Positions 1-8,239 of a stretch of DNA of 64,000 nucleotides are shown here, piece by piece. The stretch spans positions 62,001 through 126,000 of the forward strand of contig CAYVHL010000002.1 in NCBI GenBank assembly GCA_964451255.1. Direction: 5' to 3'. The DNA comes from JAHBTB01 sp964451255. Lineage in GTDB: Bacteria > Armatimonadota > Fimbriimonadia > Fimbriimonadales > Fimbriimonadaceae. Positions within the stretch are counted from its first letter, which is position 1. The number at the start of each line of letters is the position of its first letter. The translations under genes and the position numbers were made by a program. The notes below the pieces were generated by a model. It had not been told where the DNA came from, did not search any database, and worked only from the letters and a program-made list of their open reading frames with translations.

Positions 1-1
1 G

Positions 2-505
2 AAGACGGTCACCCTCGACAAACCGGGAATGAGGCTCGATTTTGGTGGGATCGCCAAGGGTTACGCCTGTAGCGAGGCGATGCGGGCGATGCGGCAATTG
101 GGGATCTACCAAGCCTTGGTGGTGGCGGGCGGCGACATGGCCCTGGGCGACCCTCCCCCCGGCCGTAAGGGCTGGCGGGTGGAGATCGTAGGTCGGCCGG
201 GCACGATCGAGCTCGCCGACTGCGCGGTCTCGACGTCGGGCTCGACCGAGCAGTATGTGGTCGTCGACGGCGTGCGGTACTCCCATATCATCGACCCGCG
301 GACGGGCCTCGGGCTCCATCACTTGACCCAGGCTACGGTCATCGCTCCCGACGGGCTGACCACCGACCCGCTCTCCAAGGTGGCCTGCATCCTAGGCAAG
401 GACGTCGGTGCCAAAGTCGCCCGGCGGTTTGGCGCCCGGGTGTCCGCGATCCAACGCAAGGCGGTGGAGGCTCCGGAAATCCTGCCGCCAGGGCCGCGAG
501 GCTAG
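2..505 (+). CDS. apbE: FAD:protein FMN transferase (ApbE family), 5' truncated by the window edge
   Basis: The reading frame is open from the first bases of the window, so the N-terminus is missing. ApbE enzymes move FMN from FAD onto a threonine of target flavoproteins, usually outside the cytoplasmic membrane. Family landmarks seen here are DFGGIAKGYA, an AGGD segment, a STSG turn followed by YSHIIDPRTG, and TTDPLSKVACILG near the C-terminus, all in the usual order. About 167 residues are visible, roughly the C-terminal half of a typical 300-residue member. The tail after the last conserved block is short and looks normal. The family assignment is firm; the target flavoprotein cannot be told from this window. 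Confidence 0.9.
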   Translation, partial: KTVTLDKPGMRLDFGGIAKGYACSEAMRAMRQLGIYQALVVAGGDMALGDPPPGRKGWRVEIVGRPGTIELADCAVSTSGSTEQYVVVDGVRYSHIIDPRTGLGLHHLTQATVIAPDGLTTDPLSKVACILGKDVGAKVARRFGARVSAIQRKAVEAPEILPPGPRG

Positions 506-586
506 TCGTCGGCCCCGGTGTCAAGTCGAGTCATCACGCCCAGTCCGTCGGCACAGACTGCCCGTAACCTCGACAGGGCCTGCGGT

Positions 587-592
587 CATAAT
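587..592 (+). promoter_or_regulatory. -10-like CATAAT, probable leaderless start for the cyclophilin at 602
   Basis: CATAAT sits nine bases before the ATG at 602, with no Shine-Dalgarno sequence between them. The same hexamer and spacing occur before mfd at 8240. It supports the start at 602 rather than an upstream in-frame GTG at 518. Confidence 0.5.
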
Positions 593-601
593 GGAAACAC
601 C

Positions 602-1327
602 ATGAAGGCCCCGATCCTCGCCGTCGCCGGATGTCTCGCCGGCGCGATGCTCTTCGGTTGCGCAGAGAACCCAGAACCGGCCGCGAGTTCAACTGACAGC
701 CAACCCAAGTCGGAGACGACTAAGCCGGTCGACACCCCCAAGGCGACCGAGCCGTCGGCCGAACCGGCCGCGTCGAAGCTGCCCACGACGCCGAAGGACG
801 GCGACGACGTCGCGGTGCTGGACACCGCCAAGGGCAAGATCGTCATCATGTTCTATCCGGAGAAGGCGCCCAAGACGGTTCAGAACTTCGAGGACTTGGC
901 TAACGCGAAATTCTACGATGGGACACGGTTCCACCGGTGCATCACCGACTTTATGGTCCAGGGCGGCGACCCTCTGAGCAAGGACATGTCCAAGTCCGGC
1001 GTCTGGGGTACGGGCGGCCACATGGTCAACGGCAAGGAGGCCAACGTCCCCGACGAGTTCACGGACATCAACCACGTCCGGGGGATCGTGAGCATGGCCA
1101 ACACCGGCTCGCCCAATTCGGGTAGCAGCCAGTTCTTCATCGTCCAGAAGGACTATCCGAGCCTCAACGGCTCCTATTCGGCGTTCGGCTATGTCGTGCA
1201 GGGCATGGACGTCGTCGATGACATCGTCAAGACCGGTCCGGCCGACCACGCGCTCAACGGCGTTGTCAAGCCCGCTGACGCGGTGGTACTGAAGACGGTG
1301 AGGATTGAAAAATGGCCCCTCAAGTGA
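602..1327 (+). CDS. Lipoprotein cyclophilin-type peptidyl-prolyl cis-trans isomerase
   Basis: A 241-residue protein predicted to speed proline isomerisation during folding of exported proteins. It starts with a lipoprotein signal ending in the lipobox LFGC, then a Pro/Ser/Thr/Glu-rich linker of about 45 residues, then one cyclophilin domain. The domain shows RFHRCITDFMVQGGD, with the catalytic arginine of the family, and GSSQFFIV. The start at 602 was chosen because it gives a clean lipoprotein signal and lies nine bases after CATAAT. The open frame extends upstream to 518, but that extension has no signal-like sequence. The next gene, a second cyclophilin, overlaps its 3' end by 16 bases, so the two are probably co-translated. 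Confidence 0.93.
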   Translation: MKAPILAVAGCLAGAMLFGCAENPEPAASSTDSQPKSETTKPVDTPKATEPSAEPAASKLPTTPKDGDDVAVLDTAKGKIVIMFYPEKAPKTVQNFEDLANAKFYDGTRFHRCITDFMVQGGDPLSKDMSKSGVWGTGGHMVNGKEANVPDEFTDINHVRGIVSMANTGSPNSGSSQFFIVQKDYPSLNGSYSAFGYVVQGMDVVDDIVKTGPADHALNGVVKPADAVVLKTVRIEKWPLK

Positions 1328-1938
1328 TCGCCGTCCTCCTGGCGGCGTTGCTCGCCGGGGTCTTCGCCGGAGGATCGTCCCCGGACGAGCCCAAGGACAC
1401 TGACGAGGTCGCCGTGCTGGAGACGGGGAAGGGCACCGTGGTGCTCGCCTTCTTCCCTGACAAGGCGCCTGGTCACGTGGCTAACTTCAAAGAACTCGTT
1501 AAAGAAGGCTTTTACAACGGCACGCGGTTCCACCGTTGCATGCCCGGCTTCATGGTCCAGGGCGGCGACCCGAACACCAAGGACCTCCAGAAGGAGGACA
1601 TGTGGGGCACGGGCGGAAAGGTCAATGCGGACGGCAGCCGCCACAACCTGAAGGCGGAGTTCAACGACACGCCCCACGACCGAGGCGTCCTCAGCATGGC
1701 GCGGAGCAGCCAGCCCGATTCGGCCAGCAGCCAGTTCTTCATCGTCGTCAAGGACAGCCACTTCCTCGACCATCAGTACACGGCCTTCGGCCATGTCGTG
1801 AAGGGCATGGACGTCGTCGACGAGATCGTCAAGACCGGTCCGACCGACAGGTCGCTGAACGGTAAGGTCGAGGCGGAGAACGCGGTCGTCATCAAGTCGG
1901 CCAAGATCACGACCTGGGGCGAAGCCAAGAAGGGCTGA
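1312..1938 (+). CDS. Secreted cyclophilin-type peptidyl-prolyl cis-trans isomerase
   Basis: A 208-residue cyclophilin with an N-terminal hydrophobic signal sequence and no lipobox cysteine, so it is likely periplasmic and soluble. Core motifs are RFHRCMPGFMVQGGD and SSQFFIVV. It closely resembles the gene just upstream and looks like a tandem duplicate that lost the lipid anchor and the long linker. The start overlaps the end of the first gene by 16 bases in another frame. The annotation is secure at family level; substrates are unknown. Confidence 0.92.
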   Translation: MAPQVIAVLLAALLAGVFAGGSSPDEPKDTDEVAVLETGKGTVVLAFFPDKAPGHVANFKELVKEGFYNGTRFHRCMPGFMVQGGDPNTKDLQKEDMWGTGGKVNADGSRHNLKAEFNDTPHDRGVLSMARSSQPDSASSQFFIVVKDSHFLDHQYTAFGHVVKGMDVVDEIVKTGPTDRSLNGKVEAENAVVIKSAKITTWGEAKKG

Positions 1939-1962
1939 GCCTCGTTTTGGGGCCGGGGGAAG

Positions 1963-2415
1963 ATGGCGAGAGTCTGTCCACGCTGTGCAAAGGAGAACGC
2001 GGACGACGCGGCGTTCTGCTCCAAGTGCGGCCTGGACTTCTCCAAGGTCGTCGAGACCGGCCCGACTACTGACGCGCAGTATTGCTACCGCCACCCCAAG
2101 GTGGCGACGAACCTCGCCTGTGGCCGATGCGGCCGGCCCGTCTGCACGCGGTGCGTGGTGCTCGGCCCCGCCGGGCCTCGGTGCCCGGACTGCGCGCGGT
2201 CGAACGTCGCCATGCGGCCCGCCGCCGTCCTGTACTCACTGACCAGCGGCGTCAAGAACCTGTTCCGCTCCGGGCCCTACACGATCTGGATCTGGCTGGT
2301 GGTCGCCAGCATGGCGTTCGGCATGGTGAGAGGCTGCATGGGGATGTTCTCCCGCCCACGTGAGATCCCGGTCGAGCGAAACGTGCGACCAAGCCTCGAC
2401 CAAGACGGCGGGTGA
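1963..2415 (+). CDS. Zinc-ribbon / B-box-type membrane protein
   Basis: A 150-residue protein with an N-terminal zinc ribbon (cysteines 5, 8, 19 and 22) and a second cluster with B-box-like spacing (C41, H44, C53, C56, C61, C64, C74, C77). A single hydrophobic segment lies near residues 103-118, with a short polar tail after it. Bacterial proteins of this type are often annotated as B-box zinc finger proteins, sometimes fused to rhomboid or other membrane domains; here only a short membrane anchor follows. It lies 24 bases after the second cyclophilin, on the same strand. No enzymatic residues are apparent and the function is unknown. Confidence 0.8.
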   Translation: MARVCPRCAKENADDAAFCSKCGLDFSKVVETGPTTDAQYCYRHPKVATNLACGRCGRPVCTRCVVLGPAGPRCPDCARSNVAMRPAAVLYSLTSGVKNLFRSGPYTIWIWLVVASMAFGMVRGCMGMFSRPREIPVERNVRPSLDQDGG

Positions 2416-2446
2416 CGGCTGCCGTGGCCCCGGTACCAGGATGGGA

Positions 2447-3457
2447 TCAAAAGTCGATGCCGGTCAATGAAGGTGCCGAGCCATTGGTGGACATACTAAA
2501 CTCCAGCGTCCGGTCGATACTCAGTTTCAAATCCCGACTCTGGTGTAAGTACGCGATACCCTGTTCTGCGCTGGTAAAGCCGTATTTCTCGGGATTGTCC
2601 CGCACAAGTTGCTCAATATTGCCCGCGATGTTCTTGGGCAAATTCGCAAACGCCGGCCCGTCTGAGCTCTTAGGCGGGTTATCCCCAAAGAGACGTTTCT
2701 TAACGAGACTGTCGAACTGTCCCAAAAGTTCTGACATTTGTGACGTGCTCTTCTCAACGATCGCCTCCAGGGTGGCCATCACGTCCGATGTCGCCCTTCC
2801 CAGATGCGCCCAAGACGTCTTTCCAAGGACACCGACCGGGTATTGCTTGCCTTGTTCCTCTCGTATGACCAGCCCTTTCTGGTCAGGACCTGTGTCTCGC
2901 GTGTAGCTCACGGGATGGGCGCGCAAATCCCTCATCTGGTCGTCCCATTCTTCTCGCGACGCGAACGGCATACTTGCTCCGAACGATATCGGACCGTTCG
3001 GACCTTGCAACGTTATATGGGCGGCGAGGAAGATTGTGGCTTTTGATCCCTGCACGCCTGCAGGTGACACCCGGTTGTCCCGGTAGCAATTGATCATCTC
3101 CAACATCGCGTTGCGGTCCTCCGGCTTCATATCATCGAAGGAGAACGCCTTGTTCCCGATCTCTCCGGCATTCGCCACCGTCCGCATAATGGCCGCCTTG
3201 CCCGCCATGACGCGAAGCTGGGGTATTTCTGTATCGATGATGCACGTGGTGCCGGACTCGCTCGTGCAGACCATAAAGTGATTGTCCTCGAGCTTCTTGG
3301 ACATCGCCCGGAACTCGAACGGAGCCTCGCATCCCTTGGTCAGATCAACCAACAACTGTGCCCGGGTCGACCGTGAGGCGACATAGGCGACATCGTCTCG
3401 TGTCGTAGACCTGGTGACGTGTGCGATCCCTAACAATGCTAATGCGGTAAAGGGCAT
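2447..3457 (-). CDS. Secreted protein of a three-copy family (copy A)
   Basis: A 336-residue protein with a short hydrophobic leader (MPFTALALLGIAHV). I do not recognise the family. It shares a layout with the genes at 38315 and 40124: an early L-x(3)-C-x-x-P block (residues 37-46), a W-x-H segment followed by a D-x-L-x-K-K-R block, and a C-terminus of the type F-x(5)-N-G-x-x-P. Similarity to the other two copies is weak and needs a profile comparison. The ATG overlaps the TAA of the upstream small gene (TAATG), so the two are probably translationally coupled. Base composition is slightly less GC-rich than neighbouring housekeeping genes, as expected of accessory DNA. Confidence 0.7.
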   Translation of the reverse strand: MPFTALALLGIAHVTRSTTRDDVAYVASRSTRAQLLVDLTKGCEAPFEFRAMSKKLEDNHFMVCTSESGTTCIIDTEIPQLRVMAGKAAIMRTVANAGEIGNKAFSFDDMKPEDRNAMLEMINCYRDNRVSPAGVQGSKATIFLAAHITLQGPNGPISFGASMPFASREEWDDQMRDLRAHPVSYTRDTGPDQKGLVIREEQGKQYPVGVLGKTSWAHLGRATSDVMATLEAIVEKSTSQMSELLGQFDSLVKKRLFGDNPPKSSDGPAFANLPKNIAGNIEQLVRDNPEKYGFTSAEQGIAYLHQSRDLKLSIDRTLEFSMSTNGSAPSLTGIDF

Positions 3458-3915
3458 TAGCCGCCGCTCCCGCTGCCGCCACCCTCCAAGTCGTCAGCTG
3501 TCTGGAGGGAATGATCGTATACATAAGTGCTCAAAGTTCGCGTGAAATTGGTGGTGCCATCAGTCCAAACTTGACTGCCATACTTGTGGTCGACCCACTG
3601 TTGCTTGCGATACATATGCCCGACGCTGACCTCCAACGTTTTCACATCAGTATCCGTCCAGTCATTATCAGCCAACGCCTCAAACAGACCCGACCAAGGG
3701 CATGGTTCGTTCGAGCCTGCGACCCAGAAATAGCTACCGTAAGAAGTGTTCCAGGTTATGGTTGTTGACGGTCCGTCATTGACGATGTGACGCTCATCGA
3801 TGTTCTGGGTCAGCGAGTAAGGGTTAGGATACACAGTGCCTGAGACTAACGTATAGCTCTGGCTCAATGAGAGTGACGAGATAAGGACGACTGCCGTAGT
3901 GAGCAATGCTCTCAT
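3457..3915 (-). CDS. Small secreted protein with a Gly/Ser-rich tail, cassette partner of copy A
   Basis: A 152-residue protein with a clear signal peptide (MRALLTTAVVLISSLSLSQS) and a Tyr/Trp/Thr-rich body that looks beta-rich. It ends in GGGSGSGG. The codons of that tail are G-rich and lie directly before the ATG of the next gene, so they may also act as its ribosome-binding region. A gene of the same type and position, ending in AGSGGGG, lies at 39269. Directly upstream are a GATAAT hexamer and a ten-base G tract. No known domain was recognised. Cell-surface or periplasmic location is an inference from the signal peptide. Confidence 0.72.
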   Translation of the reverse strand: MRALLTTAVVLISSLSLSQSYTLVSGTVYPNPYSLTQNIDERHIVNDGPSTTITWNTSYGSYFWVAGSNEPCPWSGLFEALADNDWTDTDVKTLEVSVGHMYRKQQWVDHKYGSQVWTDGTTNFTRTLSTYVYDHSLQTADDLEGGGSGSGG

Positions 3916-3921
3916 AGCGCC

Positions 3922-3947
3922 ATTATCCCCCCCCCCTGGAATTGCAA
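3922..3947 (-). promoter_or_regulatory. Candidate phase-variable promoter with a G10 spacer
   Basis: Read on the minus strand: TTGCAA (3942-3947), a 14-base spacer holding nine of ten consecutive G (tract 3927-3936), GATAAT (3922-3927), then six bases to the ATG at 3915. Fourteen bases is shorter than the optimal 17, so added G residues could strengthen the promoter. The -35 assignment is weak; the tract itself is certain. Confidence 0.45.
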
Positions 3948-3974
3948 CACAAGGCTAGAAATCTTAATTAAATC

Positions 3975-4417
3975 TCAGCGGATCGGCTCCAAGAGCATCT
4001 CTTTCGTGTAGATGAAGTCCTCGCGCTCGTAGTTCGCGAGTTCGAAATCCTTGCGCAGGACGATCGCTCCGGTAGGGCAGGCGTCTTGGCAGTAGCCGCA
4101 GAAAATGCACCGGAGCATGTTGATCTCATACCGCTCGGAGTACCGCTCGCCGGGTGAGAACCGGGCCTCGTCTGTGTTCTCGGCCGCCTGGACATAGATG
4201 CACTTGGCCGGACACGCGCCCGCGCAGAGCGAGCAGCCGATGCACCGCTCCAACCCCGAGTCGTAGCGCGTCAAAACGTGACGCCACCGGGTGCGGGGGA
4301 ACTGTTCCCGTCTCTGCTCGGGGTATTGGACGGTCACCTTTTCCGTCTTGAGTCGCCTGGCGGTGATGCCGAAGCCCGCGATGATGGGCTTGGCGACGTC
4401 CCGGAAGATCTCGAAGC

Positions 4418-4421
<4 letters not shown>
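3975..4421 (-). CDS. nuoI: NADH-quinone oxidoreductase subunit I (NuoI)
   Basis: A 148-residue peripheral-arm subunit of respiratory complex I carrying two 4Fe-4S clusters that pass electrons towards quinone. The two ferredoxin motifs are C60-x2-C63-x2-C66-x3-C70 and C105-x2-C108-x2-C111-x3-C115. The start is a GTG at 4421 whose GTGA overlaps the TGA of nuoB. The frame continues upstream inside nuoB, but that part has no NuoI similarity. Only nuoB and nuoI are present here; the other complex I subunits must be encoded elsewhere if the complex is complete. Confidence 0.93.
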
Positions 4422-4996
<575 letters not shown>

Positions 4997-5078
4997 GGCC
5001 TTTCTTTCTACGATTCTATCCCATCGGCCTTTTTCTGGGCTGGCACAGAACCTCGTGACGACAAATAAGTAAATCGTG

Positions 5079-5084
5079 TAGTAT
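5079..5084 (+). promoter_or_regulatory. -10-like TAGTAT before the gene at 5104
   Basis: TAGTAT lies 19 bases before the ATG, and AGAAGGGGA is a good ribosome-binding sequence between them, so this gene probably has a leadered mRNA. The 107 bases between the divergent nuoB and this gene hold both promoters. Confidence 0.45.
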
Positions 5085-5103
5085 CTACCTAGAAGGGGAC
5101 CAG

Positions 5104-6096
5104 ATGGCGATGAAATTCCTGTGGGGGGGGGCGACGAACAACGGTCACGTCCAGACCTTGGGCCAGTCCGTCACCTTTGACGGCTTCCACTTCGGTGGCA
5201 ACCCGTCGATCATCAACCCGTCCACCGGCCAACTCCAGTATCCCGACGCTACCTGGTACCTGGTCCCCGGCGGCGGGCAGTCCGGCGGCATAGCCGGTTT
5301 CGGCCTTCCATCAACCGGGACTCACTCGCTCTGGTACGGCGCCTTCGCAGTCAAGGCGTCTGGCGACACCTACGCCTCGATCAAGTTCGTGCCGTTCGTC
5401 AAGGCGTCGAGCGTCAGCTACAGCTCTGGCACCGGAACCGTCAATTTCGACACCTCAGCCCACGGCTCGGCGACGTCCGGCTACTTTGCGGGCGGTCAGA
5501 TCCAATTGGTCACGCAGGATGGGTCATATTACAACTCGGTACTGCCAATCAGCGCGAACACTTCATCTTCATTCTCCGTCACAGCGGCAACCTCTGGTGA
5601 CATTCCTCTGGTGGCGGGAGACTATGTCCTACCCTGTCCAGGGCCAAATTACTCCTATGGCTTTCTCAAGTCGTTCTGGGTGACCTATTCTGGCTCACAG
5701 ATCTATCAGTTTCAGAACTTCTTTGACAACGGCTTCTTGACGGCCCAATACGTCGGTCAGATCGGTTCGGACATCACCGGTGCAGGCCAAGCGAACAAGG
5801 TCGCGGTGGACTTCACCGACCACATCTCACCGCTCGCGACCGGCGTCCACCTCATGTTGAACGTCTACAACTTAGGCGCCACGCTGAGCACAGGCACTAC
5901 CCTCTATTTGGATGGCGACGGGAGTGGCCATGTCATCGGACAGGTCGGCATAAACCGCGCCTCTCCCTACGGCCAAGGACCGAACGCCATGGCCCTTATA
6001 GGGCTGGGCAATTGGCCGAAGACCTACGCATACCTGAACGACTCCGCTCCGGCCAACACCGTCGGCAAGGTGGTTCTTATGGGGTTTGTCGAGTGA
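5104..6096 (+). CDS. Beta-rich hypothetical protein, tandem paralogue 1
   Basis: A 330-residue protein rich in Gly, Ser, Thr and aromatic residues, with no signal peptide. It aligns along its whole length with the next gene: MAMKFLWGG matches MTLKFVYGG, and both share TGGQQGGVAGF- or PGGGQSGGIAGF-type blocks, AGDYxLPxP, YGFLKSF and a GxVE C-terminus. The architecture resembles repetitive structural or surface proteins, such as tail-fibre-like beta domains, but I recognise no family. A run of nine G falls at codons 7-10 (5123-5131). It is in frame now, and a one-base slip would end translation early. The start fits both the AGAAGGGGA sequence and the paralogue's start. Confidence 0.72.
   Translation: MAMKFLWGGATNNGHVQTLGQSVTFDGFHFGGNPSIINPSTGQLQYPDATWYLVPGGGQSGGIAGFGLPSTGTHSLWYGAFAVKASGDTYASIKFVPFVKASSVSYSSGTGTVNFDTSAHGSATSGYFAGGQIQLVTQDGSYYNSVLPISANTSSSFSVTAATSGDIPLVAGDYVLPCPGPNYSYGFLKSFWVTYSGSQIYQFQNFFDNGFLTAQYVGQIGSDITGAGQANKVAVDFTDHISPLATGVHLMLNVYNLGATLSTGTTLYLDGDGSGHVIGQVGINRASPYGQGPNAMALIGLGNWPKTYAYLNDSAPANTVGKVVLMGFVE
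5123..5131 (+). repeat. G9 homopolymer inside the 5' coding region
   Basis: Nine consecutive G cover part of the Trp-Gly-Gly-Ala codons at residues 7-10. The paralogue has GGG GGT TCT at the same place, so the two glycines are conserved but the long G run is not required. Confidence 0.9.
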
Positions 6097-6127
6097 TCGT
6101 CTGCCCAGGCGCCGTGAGGTGGTCTCG

Positions 6128-7102
6128 ATGACGTTGAAGTTTGTCTATGGGGGTTCTCAATACATCTATTCCCTTGGCCAGAGCATTGCCTTCCATGGCT
6201 TCAAGTTAGGGGATGGCTACTCGATTCCGAATCCATCGTCCAAGTCGATTCTGAAGCCTAACACTAGGTGGGACTACAACCCGACCGGGGGCCAGCAGGG
6301 GGGCGTGGCCGGTTTCAGCATCCCAACCGTCTCCGGTAGCCCATTGTTGGTCTGGTACGCGGCGTTTGGAACTGCCTTGTCTAGCGACGCGAACGCCAAG
6401 GTTCAGTTTGTGCCGTACTTACCGATCACATCGTGCACCTTCAATTCCGGTGCCCAAACGGCGACGCTGTCATTTGACTCGACGACATACGGGCAAGCAA
6501 CATCCGATTTCACTGATGCCAGTCTGCAACTCATCACAAAGAACGGCCAATTCTTTAACAAGGTCGTGACGATCGGTTCAAATACCACCAGTTCTTTCAC
6601 GATTTCGGCGACGGCCAATCCGGGTCTTGTAGCGGGTGACTATATTCTTCCGTCCCCTCCTTCGCCGTATCTCTATGGCTTCCTAAAGTCATTTGCATTT
6701 GATTTTGATTCGGGAAACATCACGTTGCATAACTTCTACATCGCCAGAAGTCTTACATCTAGTTATCGTGGTGCTGCCCCTACGACGGGCATTACGACCT
6801 CCTTGCCTGCCACGCCAAATGTCGATTTGCGCGGAGAAGTATCGCCGATCGCCACGGGAGTCATGCTAAACCTAATCGTCAGAAATACAGTTGACAACTC
6901 TAACGGTAGCACCCTCTACGTCTCTCCAGACAGTAGCGGGATAGTTGTTGCTCAAACCGGTTTGGCTCGAAACGACGTGGCTGATCAAGGCATCAATACC
7001 ATGGCTTTGACCTCTTTCCACGGCACGCAACAGCTATTTGCATGGATGAACAGCGTGTCGGGAGGCGTTGCTGGCTTGACGAATTTGGGCTATGTAGAGT
7101 AG
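6128..7102 (+). CDS. Beta-rich hypothetical protein, tandem paralogue 2
   Basis: A 324-residue protein homologous to the preceding gene. The start at 6128 follows a GAGGTGG sequence and matches the M-x-x-K-F start of the paralogue; an upstream in-frame ATG at 6086 would overlap the first gene and adds an unmatched arginine-rich stretch. No signal peptide or membrane segment is visible. Codon use in the last two thirds is noticeably less GC-rich than that of the housekeeping genes nearby, consistent with accessory or recently acquired DNA. It lies 31 bases after paralogue 1 and ten bases before a lipoprotein gene, so the three probably form one transcript. Function unknown. Confidence 0.72.
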   Translation: MTLKFVYGGSQYIYSLGQSIAFHGFKLGDGYSIPNPSSKSILKPNTRWDYNPTGGQQGGVAGFSIPTVSGSPLLVWYAAFGTALSSDANAKVQFVPYLPITSCTFNSGAQTATLSFDSTTYGQATSDFTDASLQLITKNGQFFNKVVTIGSNTTSSFTISATANPGLVAGDYILPSPPSPYLYGFLKSFAFDFDSGNITLHNFYIARSLTSSYRGAAPTTGITTSLPATPNVDLRGEVSPIATGVMLNLIVRNTVDNSNGSTLYVSPDSSGIVVAQTGLARNDVADQGINTMALTSFHGTQQLFAWMNSVSGGVAGLTNLGYVE

Positions 7103-7111
7103 GGCTGAAGT

Positions 7112-8194
7112 ATGTCTATGCAGGCCAGGCCCGTTTTGATTGAGGTAGCTACTTGTGCTTACCGCGGCATCCTCTTAGCGGTATTGAGTTGTTGTATGTG
7201 TGGTTGCGGTGGGGGAGGTCATAACCAAGACGGAGCCAACCGATATAGCTTTGCAACTTGGTCTCTTCAATCCGCCCAGTCTCCGCTGGACAAGTTGTAC
7301 GGTGCAACGTCTGATGGCAGGCTGTATGGAGGCGCCCAGACGGACGGCGATCTTTACTGGGGGATGTCGAACCCCGACGGTGGCAGCATGACGAGCCACA
7401 GTGGCCTTTCATTCATGACCGCGCAGGTAAGAGCGGCTTGTACTGCCGCAAATCGGGTCGGGAACCTGCTAGTCTTGGAGACCCGTGTGTCATCGAGCAT
7501 AAGGTACACCGCGTGGTACGCCGATAGCGTGTCGGATAATGATACGACCTACGTCAGCATCTTGCCGAGCGGCGCGTCGGGGCAAGACTCACCAATCTTT
7601 CCGGCGTCCGTCAACCTGAAGAAGGAGATTCTGCTCAAGCAGAAAAACACGGACGGGACCTTCTCGTTGTTCTACGAAGCGTCGCCGGGGGCGGCGATGC
7701 AGCTGCTCTACACGAGCGCAACGGACATCCAGGCCAGCATCGACGACAACAGTGGCATCCTGATCTTCACCGACCACGCCATGTTCATGGACTCCCGGTA
7801 CGGCCCGAGTTACGACCTCAAAGACGCCAGCGGCAAGTTGATCACCGACAAGTGCGACCACAGCCCCGACGGGACGGTTCTTGTCCACTCCTACTACCCC
7901 GCCTACTTCAGCCCCGGCGACCACACCCACATCAAGTCCGTGGCCAAAGGCGCCGCCCGGAACGTCGCCGTCAGCTTCGTGAACTCCAAAGGCGGCGCGG
8001 GCGGCAACTACACCGACTCCAACGGGAACATCCACCCCTGCATCTGGACGTCCCTCGACCAGCCTCCCCTGGAACTCGGCCAAGTCGTCCCCGGCGCGAC
8101 GCTCACCAACGTTGACTACGCCTTCGACAGCGGCGTCCTCATCGCCCGCGACACGATCCATAACAAGCAGTACATCCTGACGCCTCTGCCATGA
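7112..8194 (+). CDS. Hypothetical lipoprotein
   Basis: A 360-residue protein with a hydrophobic N-terminus followed by several cysteines and a glycine run (VLSCCMCGCGGGG), which looks like a lipoprotein signal and flexible tether. The body shows repeated short beta-like blocks of about 50 residues, each with an acidic Asp-rich turn, as in beta-propeller proteins, but no signature I can name. It probably shares a transcript with the two upstream paralogues. The first half is less GC-rich than the second half, which looks like normal host sequence; a mosaic origin is possible. Confidence 0.65.
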   Translation: MSMQARPVLIEVATCAYRGILLAVLSCCMCGCGGGGHNQDGANRYSFATWSLQSAQSPLDKLYGATSDGRLYGGAQTDGDLYWGMSNPDGGSMTSHSGLSFMTAQVRAACTAANRVGNLLVLETRVSSSIRYTAWYADSVSDNDTTYVSILPSGASGQDSPIFPASVNLKKEILLKQKNTDGTFSLFYEASPGAAMQLLYTSATDIQASIDDNSGILIFTDHAMFMDSRYGPSYDLKDASGKLITDKCDHSPDGTVLVHSYYPAYFSPGDHTHIKSVAKGAARNVAVSFVNSKGGAGGNYTDSNGNIHPCIWTSLDQPPLELGQVVPGATLTNVDYAFDSGVLIARDTIHNKQYILTPLP

Positions 8195-8224
8195 CCAGGC
8201 CCGAGGAGAAGCCGCACCACCCGC

Positions 8225-8230
8225 CATAAT
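8225..8230 (+). promoter_or_regulatory. -10-like CATAAT, probable leaderless start for mfd
   Basis: CATAAT lies nine bases before the mfd ATG, identical in sequence and spacing to the element at 587. No Shine-Dalgarno sequence is present. Confidence 0.5.
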
Positions 8231-8239
8231 CAAGGGCAG

